Notes under the pieces: model-generated | What the model was told of the DNA's origin: nothing | The model's database searches: none | What the model saw: the letters and a program-made list of their open reading frames with translations, nothing else | Part shown: positions 9,015 to 19,002 of the stretch, one piece after another | Layout of the letters: every line of letters begins with the position of its first letter | Position numbering within the stretch: the stretch's first letter is position 1 | Made by a program: the position numbers and the translations under genes | Assembly (NCBI GenBank): GCA_910578735.1 | Contig: CAJTSQ010000008.1 | Location: forward strand, 1-64,000 | DNA from: an uncultured Oscillospiraceae bacterium | Lineage (GTDB): Bacteria; Bacillota; Clostridia; Oscillospirales; Oscillospiraceae | Length of the DNA: 64,000 nt | Direction of reading: 5' to 3'

Positions 9015-9064
9015 TAATAATTTAATTATGTCTTTATTATATACGAACTCTCATTATTAGTCAA
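9015..9064 (-). promoter_or_regulatory. promoter of the 52-aa gene with inverted repeat (possible XRE operator)
   Basis: On the minus strand -35 TTGACT (9064-9059), 17-bp spacer, -10 TATAAT (9041-9036). TAATAAT (9015-9021) and its complement ATTATTA (9053-9059) flank it, centres 38 bp apart. The layout repeats at 13814-13865. Confidence 0.6.
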
Positions 9065-9081
9065 GAGGGGAACTGGACTTT

Positions 9082-9312
9082 ATGGAAAAGATTATGCTGC
9101 CGTTTGGCAGGCGTTTAAAAGAATTGCGAAACGAGAAAAAAATCAAGCAAAAGGAAATGGCAGAATTTCTTGGTTGTACTGACCGCAATTATCAAAAAAT
9201 GGAATATGGAGAAATCAATGTTCCCGCCTTGACCCTGATTAAATTAGCGGATTATTTCGACGTCAGCTTGGATTATCTGGTGGGACGAAGTGAAGACAGG
9301 AGGCGTTTTTGA
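9082..9312 (+). CDS. XRE-family transcriptional regulator
   Basis: A 76-aa protein that is essentially one Cro/C1-type helix-turn-helix domain (about residues 7-66, 'KQKEMAEFLGCTDRNYQKMEYG' region) ending in 'LADYFDVSLDYLVGR'. It probably binds the inverted repeat in the gap and controls itself and the 52-aa gene; this is inferred. Its stop overlaps the TfoX-domain gene start (TGATG). The 70-aa XRE protein at 13882 is a clear paralogue. Confidence 0.93.
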   Translation: MEKIMLPFGRRLKELRNEKKIKQKEMAEFLGCTDRNYQKMEYGEINVPALTLIKLADYFDVSLDYLVGRSEDRRRF

Positions 9313-9644
9313 TGGCAAGCAATCCTGATTTTGTCAACTACATCTGTGAGCAGCTGGAGGGCTTGGGGGCGGTGCGCTCCCGGAAGATGTTCGGGGAGTA
9401 TATAGTCTACCTGAACGACAAGCCGGTAGTGATTATCTGCGATGACCGGCCCATGGTGAAGATGCTTCCCTGTCTGGAGGAGCTGCTCCGGGACCGGCCC
9501 GTCGAGCCGCCCTACGAGGGGGCCAAGGACCACTACCTCCTGGACCCCGACGACCGGGATACCCTTCGGGAGGCCGTCCGGCGGGCGGAGGAGGTCACGC
9601 CCCTGCCCAGGAAACGAATGAAAAAAGAGGGTTCTAAGGGATGA
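9312..9644 (+). CDS. TfoX N-terminal domain protein
   Basis: A 110-aa protein matching the TfoX/Sxy N-terminal domain: 'RSRKMFGEYIVYLNDKPVVIICDD' followed by the PPYEGAK and LLDPDD segments, and a basic tail. In Gammaproteobacteria Sxy/TfoX activates competence; stand-alone N-terminal domains in Firmicutes are uncharacterised. ATG at 9312 follows AGGAGG and overlaps the XRE stop, so it is translationally coupled to that regulator. Confidence 0.85.
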   Translation: MASNPDFVNYICEQLEGLGAVRSRKMFGEYIVYLNDKPVVIICDDRPMVKMLPCLEELLRDRPVEPPYEGAKDHYLLDPDDRDTLREAVRRAEEVTPLPRKRMKKEGSKG

Positions 9645-10162
9645 AAATACGTTTGTTCGCGCTGATGCTCAGCGTACTGCTCTTGGCCTCCTGCGGGGCC
9701 AGACCCGCCCCGGCGGACAGCGGGGCGTCCGGTGCGGCCTCCAGCCAGGGGGACGCCTCCGAACCGGCCATTGTGCCGGCCTACTTCGGGGACTGGGAGG
9801 TGACCGCCGCCCTGGGAAGCGCTCCGTCCTGCGCCATGTCTCAGGAGGAGATCGATGCCTGCGTCGGGTTGACCGTGTCCTATGAGGCGGAAAAGTTCAC
9901 CGCCGAGGGCCTGACCTGTGAGTTTCTGCCTGGGACGGCCTATGCAGAGGACATTGTTACAGAGGAAGACTTCACCGCCGCCTGCGGGCTGGAGCCCTCC
10001 GACCTGGGGGTGACGGCCTCCATGCTGCTCCATGTCACGGTGAACATTCAGGGGAACATCGGCCAGAACCGCCTGCTGGGCCGGGACTTCTTCGTGCTGG
10101 ACGGCGACAGTCTGCTCATCTACTGTGACGGGGCGTTCTTCCAAGGGGAGCGGACGGAATAG
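9641..10162 (+). CDS. putative lipoprotein
   Basis: A 173-aa protein with a signal peptide and lipobox LLASC, then an Ala/Ser/Gly-rich linker and an extracellular domain of about 130 aa. The domain has scattered Cys residues and a 'YFGDWEVT' segment of the kind seen in small beta-barrel lipoproteins. The start overlaps the TfoX gene (ATGA). Family not recognised. Confidence 0.8.
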   Translation: MKIRLFALMLSVLLLASCGARPAPADSGASGAASSQGDASEPAIVPAYFGDWEVTAALGSAPSCAMSQEEIDACVGLTVSYEAEKFTAEGLTCEFLPGTAYAEDIVTEEDFTAACGLEPSDLGVTASMLLHVTVNIQGNIGQNRLLGRDFFVLDGDSLLIYCDGAFFQGERTE

Positions 10163-10174
10163 GGGGCGAAAGCT

Positions 10175-10558
10175 GTGGCGTTTGTCTTTTGGATCTTCCT
10201 CCTGCTCCCCGCTATGGGGCTGTATGCCCTGGTGGAGGCGATTATCTCCCCCTTTTCCGGAGTGCTTGGACCGGTCCTGAAGCTGCTCAACGACCCGGTG
10301 TTCAGCTATTGGGCGGCCTGGGTCCTGCTGGTGTGGAACGTGCTGGTGCTGGCGGCGCTGCTGATTGCGCGGCGGCGCATAAAGCGGACCAGAGGGCCAA
10401 ACTGGAAGCAGGGGTACATCCTTGAGGCTCAGGGCTGGCGAAGGCTGGGGAGACGGCTGGTCTGTCTGGTACTGACCCTTGGCCTGTGGTGGGAGAGTAC
10501 GTTGATTGCCATCTTCGCTGTTTTTTTGGCCTTTCCGTCATTCTTTTTCGGACTTTAG
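10175..10558 (+). CDS. hypothetical membrane protein
   Basis: A 127-aa integral membrane protein with three hydrophobic segments (about residues 2-24, 45-65 and 98-122) and a basic loop 'RRRIKRTRG' between the second and third. It starts with GTG, 12 bp after the lipoprotein gene, and ends 18 bp before uvrA. Function unknown. Confidence 0.7.
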   Translation: MAFVFWIFLLLPAMGLYALVEAIISPFSGVLGPVLKLLNDPVFSYWAAWVLLVWNVLVLAALLIARRRIKRTRGPNWKQGYILEAQGWRRLGRRLVCLVLTLGLWWESTLIAIFAVFLAFPSFFFGL

Positions 10559-10576
10559 CAAAGGAGTAACAAGATC

Positions 10577-13399
<2,823 letters not shown>

Positions 13400-13417
13400 C
13401 TTCCGTCTTCCGCAGAA

Positions 13418-13563
13418 AAAGCCCCCCTTGCCAAAGGGGGGAGGGCCGCCGGGCAAAGCCCGGTGGCGGGGGGATTCCAGTGGACAGGAACGTTTTCAAT
13501 GGAACGGAATCCCCCAGTCACCGCCTGCGGCGGTGCCAGCCCCCTTTAGCAAGGGGGCCTTTG
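13418..13563 (-). repeat. five-hairpin palindromic repeat, copy 1 (inverted orientation)
   Basis: About 145 bp made of five consecutive inverted repeats: outer GCCCCC-x-GGGGGC hairpins at both ends, a CCGCC/GGCGG hairpin next to each, and a central GGGGGATTCC...GGAATCCCCC stem. Its reverse complement aligns throughout with the copies at 15087 and 37412. It fills the gap between uvrA and the convergent 75-aa gene. Confidence 0.85.
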
Positions 13564-13574
13564 GATGCGGACCT

Positions 13575-13802
13575 TCACCCCGTCTGCACCCAACCGGCCA
13601 GCCGCGCGCCCAGGCGGAAGCCGTGGGCGAAGGACAGAAAGTTAGAGACTTCCAGCAGATGAAACACGGCGGGCGGCATATCTCCCCCTTTCCAAATGGC
13701 CTCTGCCTGTGTATAATAGGCTTGGTACTCCGGGTCGCTGTCGAAGTCCAGGCCATCCCGGCTGGTTTCCCGGATATAGAGCTCTCTCAGGGTTTCTTCC
13801 AT
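13575..13802 (-). CDS. 75-aa small protein divergent from an XRE regulator
   Basis: A 75-aa soluble protein starting MEETLRELYIRE and ending in FAHGFRLGARLAGWVQTG. The C-terminal motif F-A-x-G-x-x-x-G-x-x-L is shared with the 52-aa gene at 8841, and both start M[DE]xT..xLY. It resembles small proteins called DUF6809, from memory only. GGTGG precedes the ATG. The gene is divergent from the second XRE regulator, with a strong promoter between. Function unknown. Confidence 0.75.
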   Translation of the reverse strand: MEETLRELYIRETSRDGLDFDSDPEYQAYYTQAEAIWKGGDMPPAVFHLLEVSNFLSFAHGFRLGARLAGWVQTG

Positions 13803-13813
13803 GACTACACCAC

Positions 13814-13865
13814 CACGTTATCTAATGATGGGTTTATTATAACACAAACTTTGATAACGTGTCAA
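13814..13865 (-). promoter_or_regulatory. promoter of the 75-aa gene with perfect 9-bp inverted repeat
   Basis: Minus-strand -35 TTGACA (13865-13860), 18-bp spacer, -10 TATAAT (13841-13836). CACGTTATC (13814-13822) and GATAACGTG (13853-13861) form a perfect inverted repeat with centres 39 bp apart. One arm overlaps the -35, as expected for a repressor site. Same design as 9015-9064 but a different half-site sequence. Confidence 0.65.
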
Positions 13866-13881
13866 GGGGGATTTCAAAAAA

Positions 13882-14094
13882 ATGAAAATTGTTTTGCCCA
13901 GTTTTGCGGAACGCCTAAAGCCGCTGCGAAAAGCGAAAAAAGTAACGCAGAAGCAGATGGCAGGGCTGATGGACTGCACAGAGCAGCATTACCAGAAAAT
14001 CGAGTACGGGCAGATCAACGTCCCCGCCACAACGGTGATTTTTCTGGCGGACTACTTCGGCGTGACCGCCGACTATCTGTTGGGGCGGGAGTAG
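13882..14094 (+). CDS. XRE-family transcriptional regulator (paralogue)
   Basis: A 70-aa single-domain Cro/C1 helix-turn-helix protein with 'VTQKQMAGLMDCTEQHYQKIEYG' and a 'LADYFGVTADYLLGRE' end, closely similar to the 76-aa regulator at 9082. AAGGGGG lies before the start. It probably represses the divergent 75-aa gene. The stop codon abuts the inverted-repeat element that begins at 14091. Confidence 0.93.
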   Translation: MKIVLPSFAERLKPLRKAKKVTQKQMAGLMDCTEQHYQKIEYGQINVPATTVIFLADYFGVTADYLLGRE

Positions 14095-14205
14095 GGACGC
14101 TTCACGAAGCGTCCGCCCTTTCCGACATGTTTCCGCGTTATATTCCCAACACATCCCCCATTAAATTTCTGCCATCAAGGCGGACGCATCGTGATGCGTC
14201 CCTAC
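14091..14205. repeat. ~115-bp inverted-repeat element (MITE-like)
   Basis: The ends GTAGGGACGC (14091) and GCGTCCCTAC (to 14205) are inverted copies, each inside a longer arm of about 26 bp (GGGACGC-TTCACGAA-GCGTCC and GGACGC-ATCGTGAT-GCGTCCC) that is itself palindromic. The unmatched middle (about 14117-14178) has no coding sense. It looks like a small non-autonomous insertion between the XRE gene and the exporter gene. Confidence 0.65.
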
Positions 14206-14216
14206 AAGAGGTGCCT

Positions 14217-14717
14217 ATGGAACTCTATGAATTTTTAACCACCACCACCGGGGGCAAGTGCCTGTTTACCATGCTGGTGTCCATGCTCCCCATCATTGAG
14301 CTGCGGGGAGGCGTACCCTTCGGCGTGGCGGTGCTGGGCCTGCCCTCCTACCTGGCCTTTCCGGCGGCGGTGCTGGGGAATTTGATCCCAGCACCCTTTA
14401 TCATCGTATATATCCGGCGGGTCTTTGAGCTGATGCGGAAATATCTGCCCAGTCTCAACGGTCTGGTGGACAAGCTGGAGAAGAAGGCCCATCTCAAGGG
14501 GAGAAAGGTGCAGAAGTACCAGTATCTGGGCCTTTGGCTCTTTGTGGCCATCCCCCTGCCGGGGACGGGGGCCTGGACAGGCTCTCTGGCGGCGGCCTTT
14601 CTGGGGATGCGGCTGAAAAAGGCCATGCCCGCCGTAGTGCTGGGGGTGCTCACCGCCGGCTGCATCATGCTGGGGCTGACCCATATGGGGATTAACCTGT
14701 TTTCAGGGGCAATCTGA
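14217..14717 (+). CDS. small multidrug export protein family (COG2426-type) membrane protein
   Basis: A 166-aa integral membrane protein. The N-terminal 'SMLPIIELRGGVPFG' and the later 'VAIPLPGTGAWTGSLAAAFLG' segment are hallmarks of the putative small multidrug export (COG2426) family, which is related to DedA-like membrane proteins by its re-entrant Pro/Gly motifs. About four membrane segments. The reading frame is open far upstream, but AGAGGTG before ATG 14217 and the start of similarity set the start here. Substrate unknown. Confidence 0.88.
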   Translation: MELYEFLTTTTGGKCLFTMLVSMLPIIELRGGVPFGVAVLGLPSYLAFPAAVLGNLIPAPFIIVYIRRVFELMRKYLPSLNGLVDKLEKKAHLKGRKVQKYQYLGLWLFVAIPLPGTGAWTGSLAAAFLGMRLKKAMPAVVLGVLTAGCIMLGLTHMGINLFSGAI

Positions 14718-14754
14718 CCCTCCGCTGCATAGAATACCCCGGAGGTGCTGCTGA

Positions 14755-15087
14755 ATGGGTACATTCTGGGATATCCTGCTGGCCGTGATCTGTGTCTGCG
14801 GGCTGGCTTTTGTGGGCTGGTGGCTGTTTGGCCTGCTGCTGCGTCCCCTGCCTGGGCGGGAGGCCAAGGTAATTATCTCCGGCCGGGGAGAGGGGGAGGA
14901 CCTGGAACAGCAGGTGCGCTCCTTCCTCTGGCTCCGGGGCCTGGGCCTGCTGCGCTGCCCTGTCGTTATCGCGGATGTGGGACTCACTCCCGCCGGCTGG
15001 GAACTGGCCCTGCGCCTCACCGTCCGCTGGCCCGAGGTGATCCTGTGGCCGGCCAGCGATTTAGGGGACTATATTGCACGGACATAA
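14755..15087 (+). CDS. hypothetical membrane-anchored protein
   Basis: A 110-aa protein with one N-terminal membrane segment (about residues 5-30) and a soluble C-terminal domain of about 75 aa that looks alternating alpha/beta. CGGAGGTG precedes the start. It follows the exporter gene by 37 bp, likely in the same unit. No family recognised. Confidence 0.7.
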   Translation: MGTFWDILLAVICVCGLAFVGWWLFGLLLRPLPGREAKVIISGRGEGEDLEQQVRSFLWLRGLGLLRCPVVIADVGLTPAGWELALRLTVRWPEVILWPASDLGDYIART

Positions 15088-15228
15088 AAGGCCCCCTTGT
15101 GAAAGGGGGCTGTCGCCGCCGCAGGCGGTGACTGGGGGATTCCGTTCGATGGAAAACGTTTCTGTCCATCGGAATCCCCCCGCCACTGGGCTTTGCCCGG
15201 CGGCCCTCCCCCCTTGACAAGGGGGACT
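15087..15228 (+). repeat. five-hairpin palindromic repeat, copy 2
   Basis: Order of hairpins: GCCCCCTT/AAGGGGGC (15091-15110), GTCGCCGCC/GGCGGTGAC (15112-15132), the long central GGGGGATTC...GAATCCCCC stem with a CGATGG/CCATCG extension (15134-15180), CCGCC/GGCGG (15179-15203) and CCCCCTT/AAGGGGG (15209-15225). Located between the 110-aa gene and recD2. Confidence 0.88.
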
Positions 15229-15258
15229 TAAATAAAGAGGTGAAAGGAGGCGGCGCCC

Positions 15259-17460
15259 ATGTCAGACCAGGAGTTGGAGAAGATTGAGGGCGCCGTCTCC
15301 GCTGTTATTTTTCAGAATGAGGAGAACGGGTATACCATCCTCAAGCTGGATGTCCATGGGGAGGAGGTCACGGTGGTGGGCCCCATGACCGGGGTTGCGC
15401 CAGGGGAGTACCTGTCCATCCGGGGCCGCTGGACCCGGCACCCCACCTATGGACCCCAAATGAAGGCGGAGGTGGTGGACCGGCGCCTGCCCCAGAGCAT
15501 GAAGGAGATCTTCCACTACCTCTCCTCCGGGGCCATCAAGGGGGTGGGCAGGACCACCGCCCGGCTCATTATCGAGGAATTTGGAGAGGACTCCCTCACC
15601 GTCATCGAGGAGGACCCGGAGCAGCTGACCAAAATCAAGGGCATCACCAAAAAGCGGGCCCGGCAGATCGGCGAGGTCTTCCGCCAGCAGATGGGGACCC
15701 GCCGGCTGATGGAGTTCCTGACAGAGCACCAGCTCCCTCTGGAGCTGGCCGCCCTCCTCCGCCGGGCCTACGGCGACGTGGCCCTGGAGGTGGTGAAGGC
15801 CAACCCCTACCTGCTGGTCAATGAGGAGTTTGAGGTGGAGTTCTCCCAGGCGGACGCCCTGGCCCTGTCCCTGGGGGTGGGGCAGTCGGACCCCCTGCGG
15901 CTGGAGGCGGGGCTGCTCTTTGAGCTGGCCCACAACAACTACAGCAACGGCCACACCTTCCTCCCCCAGCGCAAGCTGGTGGAGGCCACCAGCGTCCTGC
16001 TGGAGGTGTCCGGCGAGCTGCTGGAGGACTGCCTGGAGACCCTGATCCGCCGGGGAGAGGCGGACTGCGAGCGGGTGGCGGGCCAGGAGGCGGTATACCT
16101 CCCCGCCCTCTATGAGGCCGAGACCTACATCGCCCAGCGCATCCTGGAGATGAGCCGGGCGGAGCTGCTGCCCCCCGAGGGGCTGGACAAGCTGGTCCGG
16201 CGGATTGAGCGGGAGCAGGGCCTCTCCTACGCCCCCCAGCAGAGGGAGGCGGTGGAGCTGGCCGCGGGCCGGCAGGTGATGCTCCTCACCGGCGGGCCGG
16301 GCACGGGCAAGACCACCTGCCTCCGGGGGGTGCTGGCCCTCTTTGAGATGATGGGGCTGGACACCGCCCTGGCCGCCCCCACCGGCCGGGCGGCCAAGCG
16401 GCTGGGGGAGCTGTGCGATACCGAGGCCTCCACCATCCACCGCCTGCTGGAGACCGGCTTCGACCCCCGCTCCGGCAGGCTGATCTTCACCCGCAACTCC
16501 TACGACCCCCTGAAGGCGGACGCGGTGATTGTGGACGAGACCTCCATGGTGGACGTGCCCCTGATGGCCGCCCTGCTGGACGCCCTGGGGGACGACTGCC
16601 GCCTGGTGCTGGTGGGAGACCCGGACCAGCTGCCCTCCGTAGGGCCGGGGAGCCTGTTCGCAGACCTCATCCGCAGCGGAGTGGTGCCCACCGTCCGGCT
16701 GACGGAGATCTTCCGCCAGGCCGCCCAGAGCGCCATTATCCGCAACGCCCACCTCATCAACTGCGGCCAGGTCCCCGACCTGCGGCGCAACGAGGGGGAC
16801 TTCTTCTGCCTGGCCCGCCGGGACCCGGAGGCGGTGCTGGACACCGTTGTGGACCTGTGCCGCCGCCGGCTGCCGGAGCGGATGGGCATCCCGGCGGATC
16901 AAATTCAGGTGCTGTCCCCCACCCGCCGCAGGGGGACAGGCACCAAGGCGCTGAACCAGGTCCTTCAGGCCGCCCTCAATCCGCCCCTGGAGGGGAAGGG
17001 GGAGCGGCGGTTCGGCGACTGGGTGTTCCGGGCGGGGGACCGGGTAATGCAGGTGCGCAACAACTACGACATCCTCTGGCGGGAGGAGGGGGGAACCGAC
17101 TCCGGCATGGGGATGTTCAACGGGGACATCGGAGTGATCCGCTCCATCGAGAAGGAGGTCATCACTGTGGACTTCGACGGCAAAGTGGTGGAGTACTCCC
17201 CCGACATGCTGGGGGAGCTGGAGCCCGCCTTTGCCGTGACGGTACATAAGGCCCAGGGCAGTGAGTACCGGGCCGTCATCCTGGCCGCCCTGGAGGGGGC
17301 CCCTATGCTTATGACCCGGGGGGTGCTGTACACCGCCGTCACTCGGGCCCGGGAGCTGTTCATCGTGGTGGGCGACCCCGCCGCCGTGGCCGGGATGGTC
17401 AACAACAACCGGCAAACCAGAAGGTACTCCGGATTAAGGGCGAGGCTGACAGAGGAATAA
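15259..17460 (+). CDS. recD2: RecD2-type (RecD-like) DNA helicase
   Basis: A 733-aa superfamily 1B helicase. N-terminal OB-like domain, tandem helix-hairpin-helix segments ('IKGVGRTTARLII', 'LTKIKGITKKRARQIG') near residues 95-135, Walker A GGPGTGKTT near 346, 'VIVDETSMVD' motif II, and the C-terminal 'AFAVTVHKAQGSEYRAVIL' motif. RecD2 unwinds 5'-3' and acts in replication-fork and repair processes without RecBC. AAAGGAGG precedes the start. Confidence 0.96.
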   Translation: MSDQELEKIEGAVSAVIFQNEENGYTILKLDVHGEEVTVVGPMTGVAPGEYLSIRGRWTRHPTYGPQMKAEVVDRRLPQSMKEIFHYLSSGAIKGVGRTTARLIIEEFGEDSLTVIEEDPEQLTKIKGITKKRARQIGEVFRQQMGTRRLMEFLTEHQLPLELAALLRRAYGDVALEVVKANPYLLVNEEFEVEFSQADALALSLGVGQSDPLRLEAGLLFELAHNNYSNGHTFLPQRKLVEATSVLLEVSGELLEDCLETLIRRGEADCERVAGQEAVYLPALYEAETYIAQRILEMSRAELLPPEGLDKLVRRIEREQGLSYAPQQREAVELAAGRQVMLLTGGPGTGKTTCLRGVLALFEMMGLDTALAAPTGRAAKRLGELCDTEASTIHRLLETGFDPRSGRLIFTRNSYDPLKADAVIVDETSMVDVPLMAALLDALGDDCRLVLVGDPDQLPSVGPGSLFADLIRSGVVPTVRLTEIFRQAAQSAIIRNAHLINCGQVPDLRRNEGDFFCLARRDPEAVLDTVVDLCRRRLPERMGIPADQIQVLSPTRRRGTGTKALNQVLQAALNPPLEGKGERRFGDWVFRAGDRVMQVRNNYDILWREEGGTDSGMGMFNGDIGVIRSIEKEVITVDFDGKVVEYSPDMLGELEPAFAVTVHKAQGSEYRAVILAALEGAPMLMTRGVLYTAVTRARELFIVVGDPAAVAGMVNNNRQTRRYSGLRARLTEE

Positions 17461-17462
17461 AA

Positions 17463-17487
17463 TAAGCCCCCTTTGGAAAGGGGGCCT
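17463..17487 (-). terminator. hairpin terminator of the HAD phosphatase gene
   Basis: AGGCCCCC-TTTCCAAA-GGGGGCTT followed by ATTTTATT on the minus strand. The hairpin is also like the outer arm of the five-hairpin repeats, so a repeat fragment may have been recruited as a terminator. Confidence 0.65.
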
Positions 17488-17493
17488 CAGGGA

Positions 17494-18150
17494 TCATATC
17501 CCCAGCCGTTTCGGCAGAGCCGGATCATCCCAGCGGGTGATATAGCAGTCAGACAGGGCTTTCAGCTCCTCCTGCATGTCTTCGGCGGCGGAGTCGCAGA
17601 CTCCGGCCAGCCGGAAGCCGGCCCTCTTGGCGGTTCGGGCGGCGTAGATGGCATCTTCAAAGACAAAGGTTTCCTCCGGGGTGGCGCCCATACGGCGGGC
17701 CGCCTCCAGGTAGACGTCGGGCTGCTTTTTCCCCACGCCTACCTCTACACAGGAGAGAACGAAGGAAAAATATGTCCGGATGCCCAGGCACTCCAGGCAG
17801 GTCTCCACCAGGGGGCCCGCCGTGGCCGAGGCCACGCACATGGTCACCCCCGCCGCCTGGAGGGCCCGGAGAAATTCCGGTACCCCCGGCTTGAGCCGGA
17901 CATCCCCGCGGTAGTGCTCCTCCATCAGCCGGTTGAACTCCACCACGGCCTGGTCTGGGGTGTCGGACAGGCCGAAGGTCTGGGCAAAAAAGGCGGCGGC
18001 CTCCCGGGCGGTCATGGGGGAGGCCTGAATCATGGTGTCCAGCGGGGGAGAGGCCACCCCCCGCTGCTTCAGGTATTCCAGATACAGCTGTTTCCAGTAG
18101 GGCATGGAGTCGGCCAGGGTGCCGTCCAGGTCAAAAATCGCATATTTCAA
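17494..18150 (-). CDS. HAD superfamily hydrolase (beta-phosphoglucomutase-like)
   Basis: A 218-aa cytoplasmic HAD-IA hydrolase. Motif I is FDLDGTLADS (Asp7 nucleophile, Asp9), motif II is the VASAT region, a Lys follows in GKKQPDVYLEAARRMG, and motif IV is FEDAIYAARTAKRAG. A helical cap domain lies between residues 15 and 85. Members dephosphorylate or isomerise sugar phosphates; the substrate cannot be told. It is convergent with recD2 and divergent from cdd. Confidence 0.9.
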   Translation of the reverse strand: MKYAIFDLDGTLADSMPYWKQLYLEYLKQRGVASPPLDTMIQASPMTAREAAAFFAQTFGLSDTPDQAVVEFNRLMEEHYRGDVRLKPGVPEFLRALQAAGVTMCVASATAGPLVETCLECLGIRTYFSFVLSCVEVGVGKKQPDVYLEAARRMGATPEETFVFEDAIYAARTAKRAGFRLAGVCDSAAEDMQEELKALSDCYITRWDDPALPKRLGI

Positions 18151-18165
18151 TTTTATCTACCGTCC

Positions 18166-18194
18166 TTGCGTAAAATTGTCAGAGGTATTATAAT
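18166..18194 (+). promoter_or_regulatory. sigma-A-type promoter of cdd
   Basis: TTGCGT (18166-18171), 17-bp spacer, TATAAT (18189-18194), about 58 bp before cdd. Confidence 0.65.
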
Positions 18195-18251
18195 AGAAGC
18201 GGAATAAATTCGCAAGAGCTTTGCACATAACTTTTATAAGGAGGCGGCGCT

Positions 18252-18647
18252 ATGACCGACCAGGAGCTGGTAAAAAAAGCCTTTGACATGCACCGATTTT
18301 CCTATGTGCCCTACTCCCATTTCCCTGTGGGTGCGGCGATTCTCACGGAGGACGGCCGGGTATTCACCGGCTGCAACGTGGAGAACGCCGCCTACGGCTC
18401 CACCATCTGCGCCGAGCGCACCGCCATTCTGAAGGCGGTGAGCGAGGGCTGCCGGGAGGGCTGGGCCGCCATCGCCATCGCCGGACAGGGGGAGGACTAC
18501 TGCTGGCCCTGCGGGGCCTGCCGGCAGATGCTCTACGAGTTTGCCCCCGACCTGCGGGTGCTGGCCGCCCGGGGAGACGGGAAATTCATGGCGGTCCCCC
18601 TGTCGGAGCTGCTGCCCTACGGCTTTGGCCCCAAATCTTTAAGCTGA
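18252..18647 (+). CDS. cdd: cytidine deaminase
   Basis: A 131-aa homotetrameric-type cytidine deaminase that converts cytidine and deoxycytidine to uridine forms in pyrimidine salvage. Zinc ligands Cys53 (in ICAERTAI, with catalytic Glu55), Cys87 and Cys90 (in PCGACRQ) are all present. AAGGAGG precedes the start. Confidence 0.97.
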   Translation: MTDQELVKKAFDMHRFSYVPYSHFPVGAAILTEDGRVFTGCNVENAAYGSTICAERTAILKAVSEGCREGWAAIAIAGQGEDYCWPCGACRQMLYEFAPDLRVLAARGDGKFMAVPLSELLPYGFGPKSLS

Positions 18648-18724
18648 CAAAAATTTCTTCCGTGTATAAAGGGGAAAAAACCGTGTAAACTACCTTCGGA
18701 ACCTGTAAAAGGAGGTGGTCTGAC

Positions 18725-18937
18725 ATGGTTATGGACAAAATTGCCCTGACGCTGCTGATTATCGGCGGCCTGAACTGGGGCAGTGTGGGCCTGTTCCAGT
18801 TTGATCTGGTGGCCTTTGCCTGCGGCGGTTCCGGCAGTATGATCAGCCGTGTTATTTATACGCTGGTGGGCCTGTCCGCCGTGTGGTGTGTCTCCCTGCT
18901 GTTCCGAGACAAGGACCCTGTGGAAGAACGGCGCTGA
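18725..18937 (+). CDS. DUF378 family membrane protein
   Basis: A 70-aa protein with two membrane segments and the DUF378 pattern 'LLIIGGLNWG.VGLF.FDLV' followed by a second helix 'SRVIYTLVGLSAVW'. AAGGAGGTGG precedes the ATG; an in-frame ATG six bases on is an alternative. The family is common and uncharacterised. Confidence 0.88.
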   Translation: MVMDKIALTLLIIGGLNWGSVGLFQFDLVAFACGGSGSMISRVIYTLVGLSAVWCVSLLFRDKDPVEERR

Positions 18938-18966
18938 CGGCGGGGAACCTGTTCAAACGCAAACAC

Positions 18967-19002
18967 AAAAGCCCGGAGCGGATCAAACGCCCCGGGCTTT
19001 TG
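18967..19002. terminator. bidirectional terminator
   Basis: AAAAGCCCGG...CCGGGCTTTT inverted repeat with T-runs on both strands, between the convergent DUF378 and PilZ genes. The minus-strand stop codon directly adjoins it. Confidence 0.75.

Noticed and set aside
13418..13563. CRISPR array
   Set aside because: The repeats are few, far apart, in both orientations, and are single structured units, not regularly spaced direct repeats.
13428..14216. Long N-terminal extension of the small exporter frame
   Set aside because: It crosses a repeat, a minus-strand gene, the XRE gene and an inverted-repeat element in another frame. A ribosome site and family similarity place the start at 14217.
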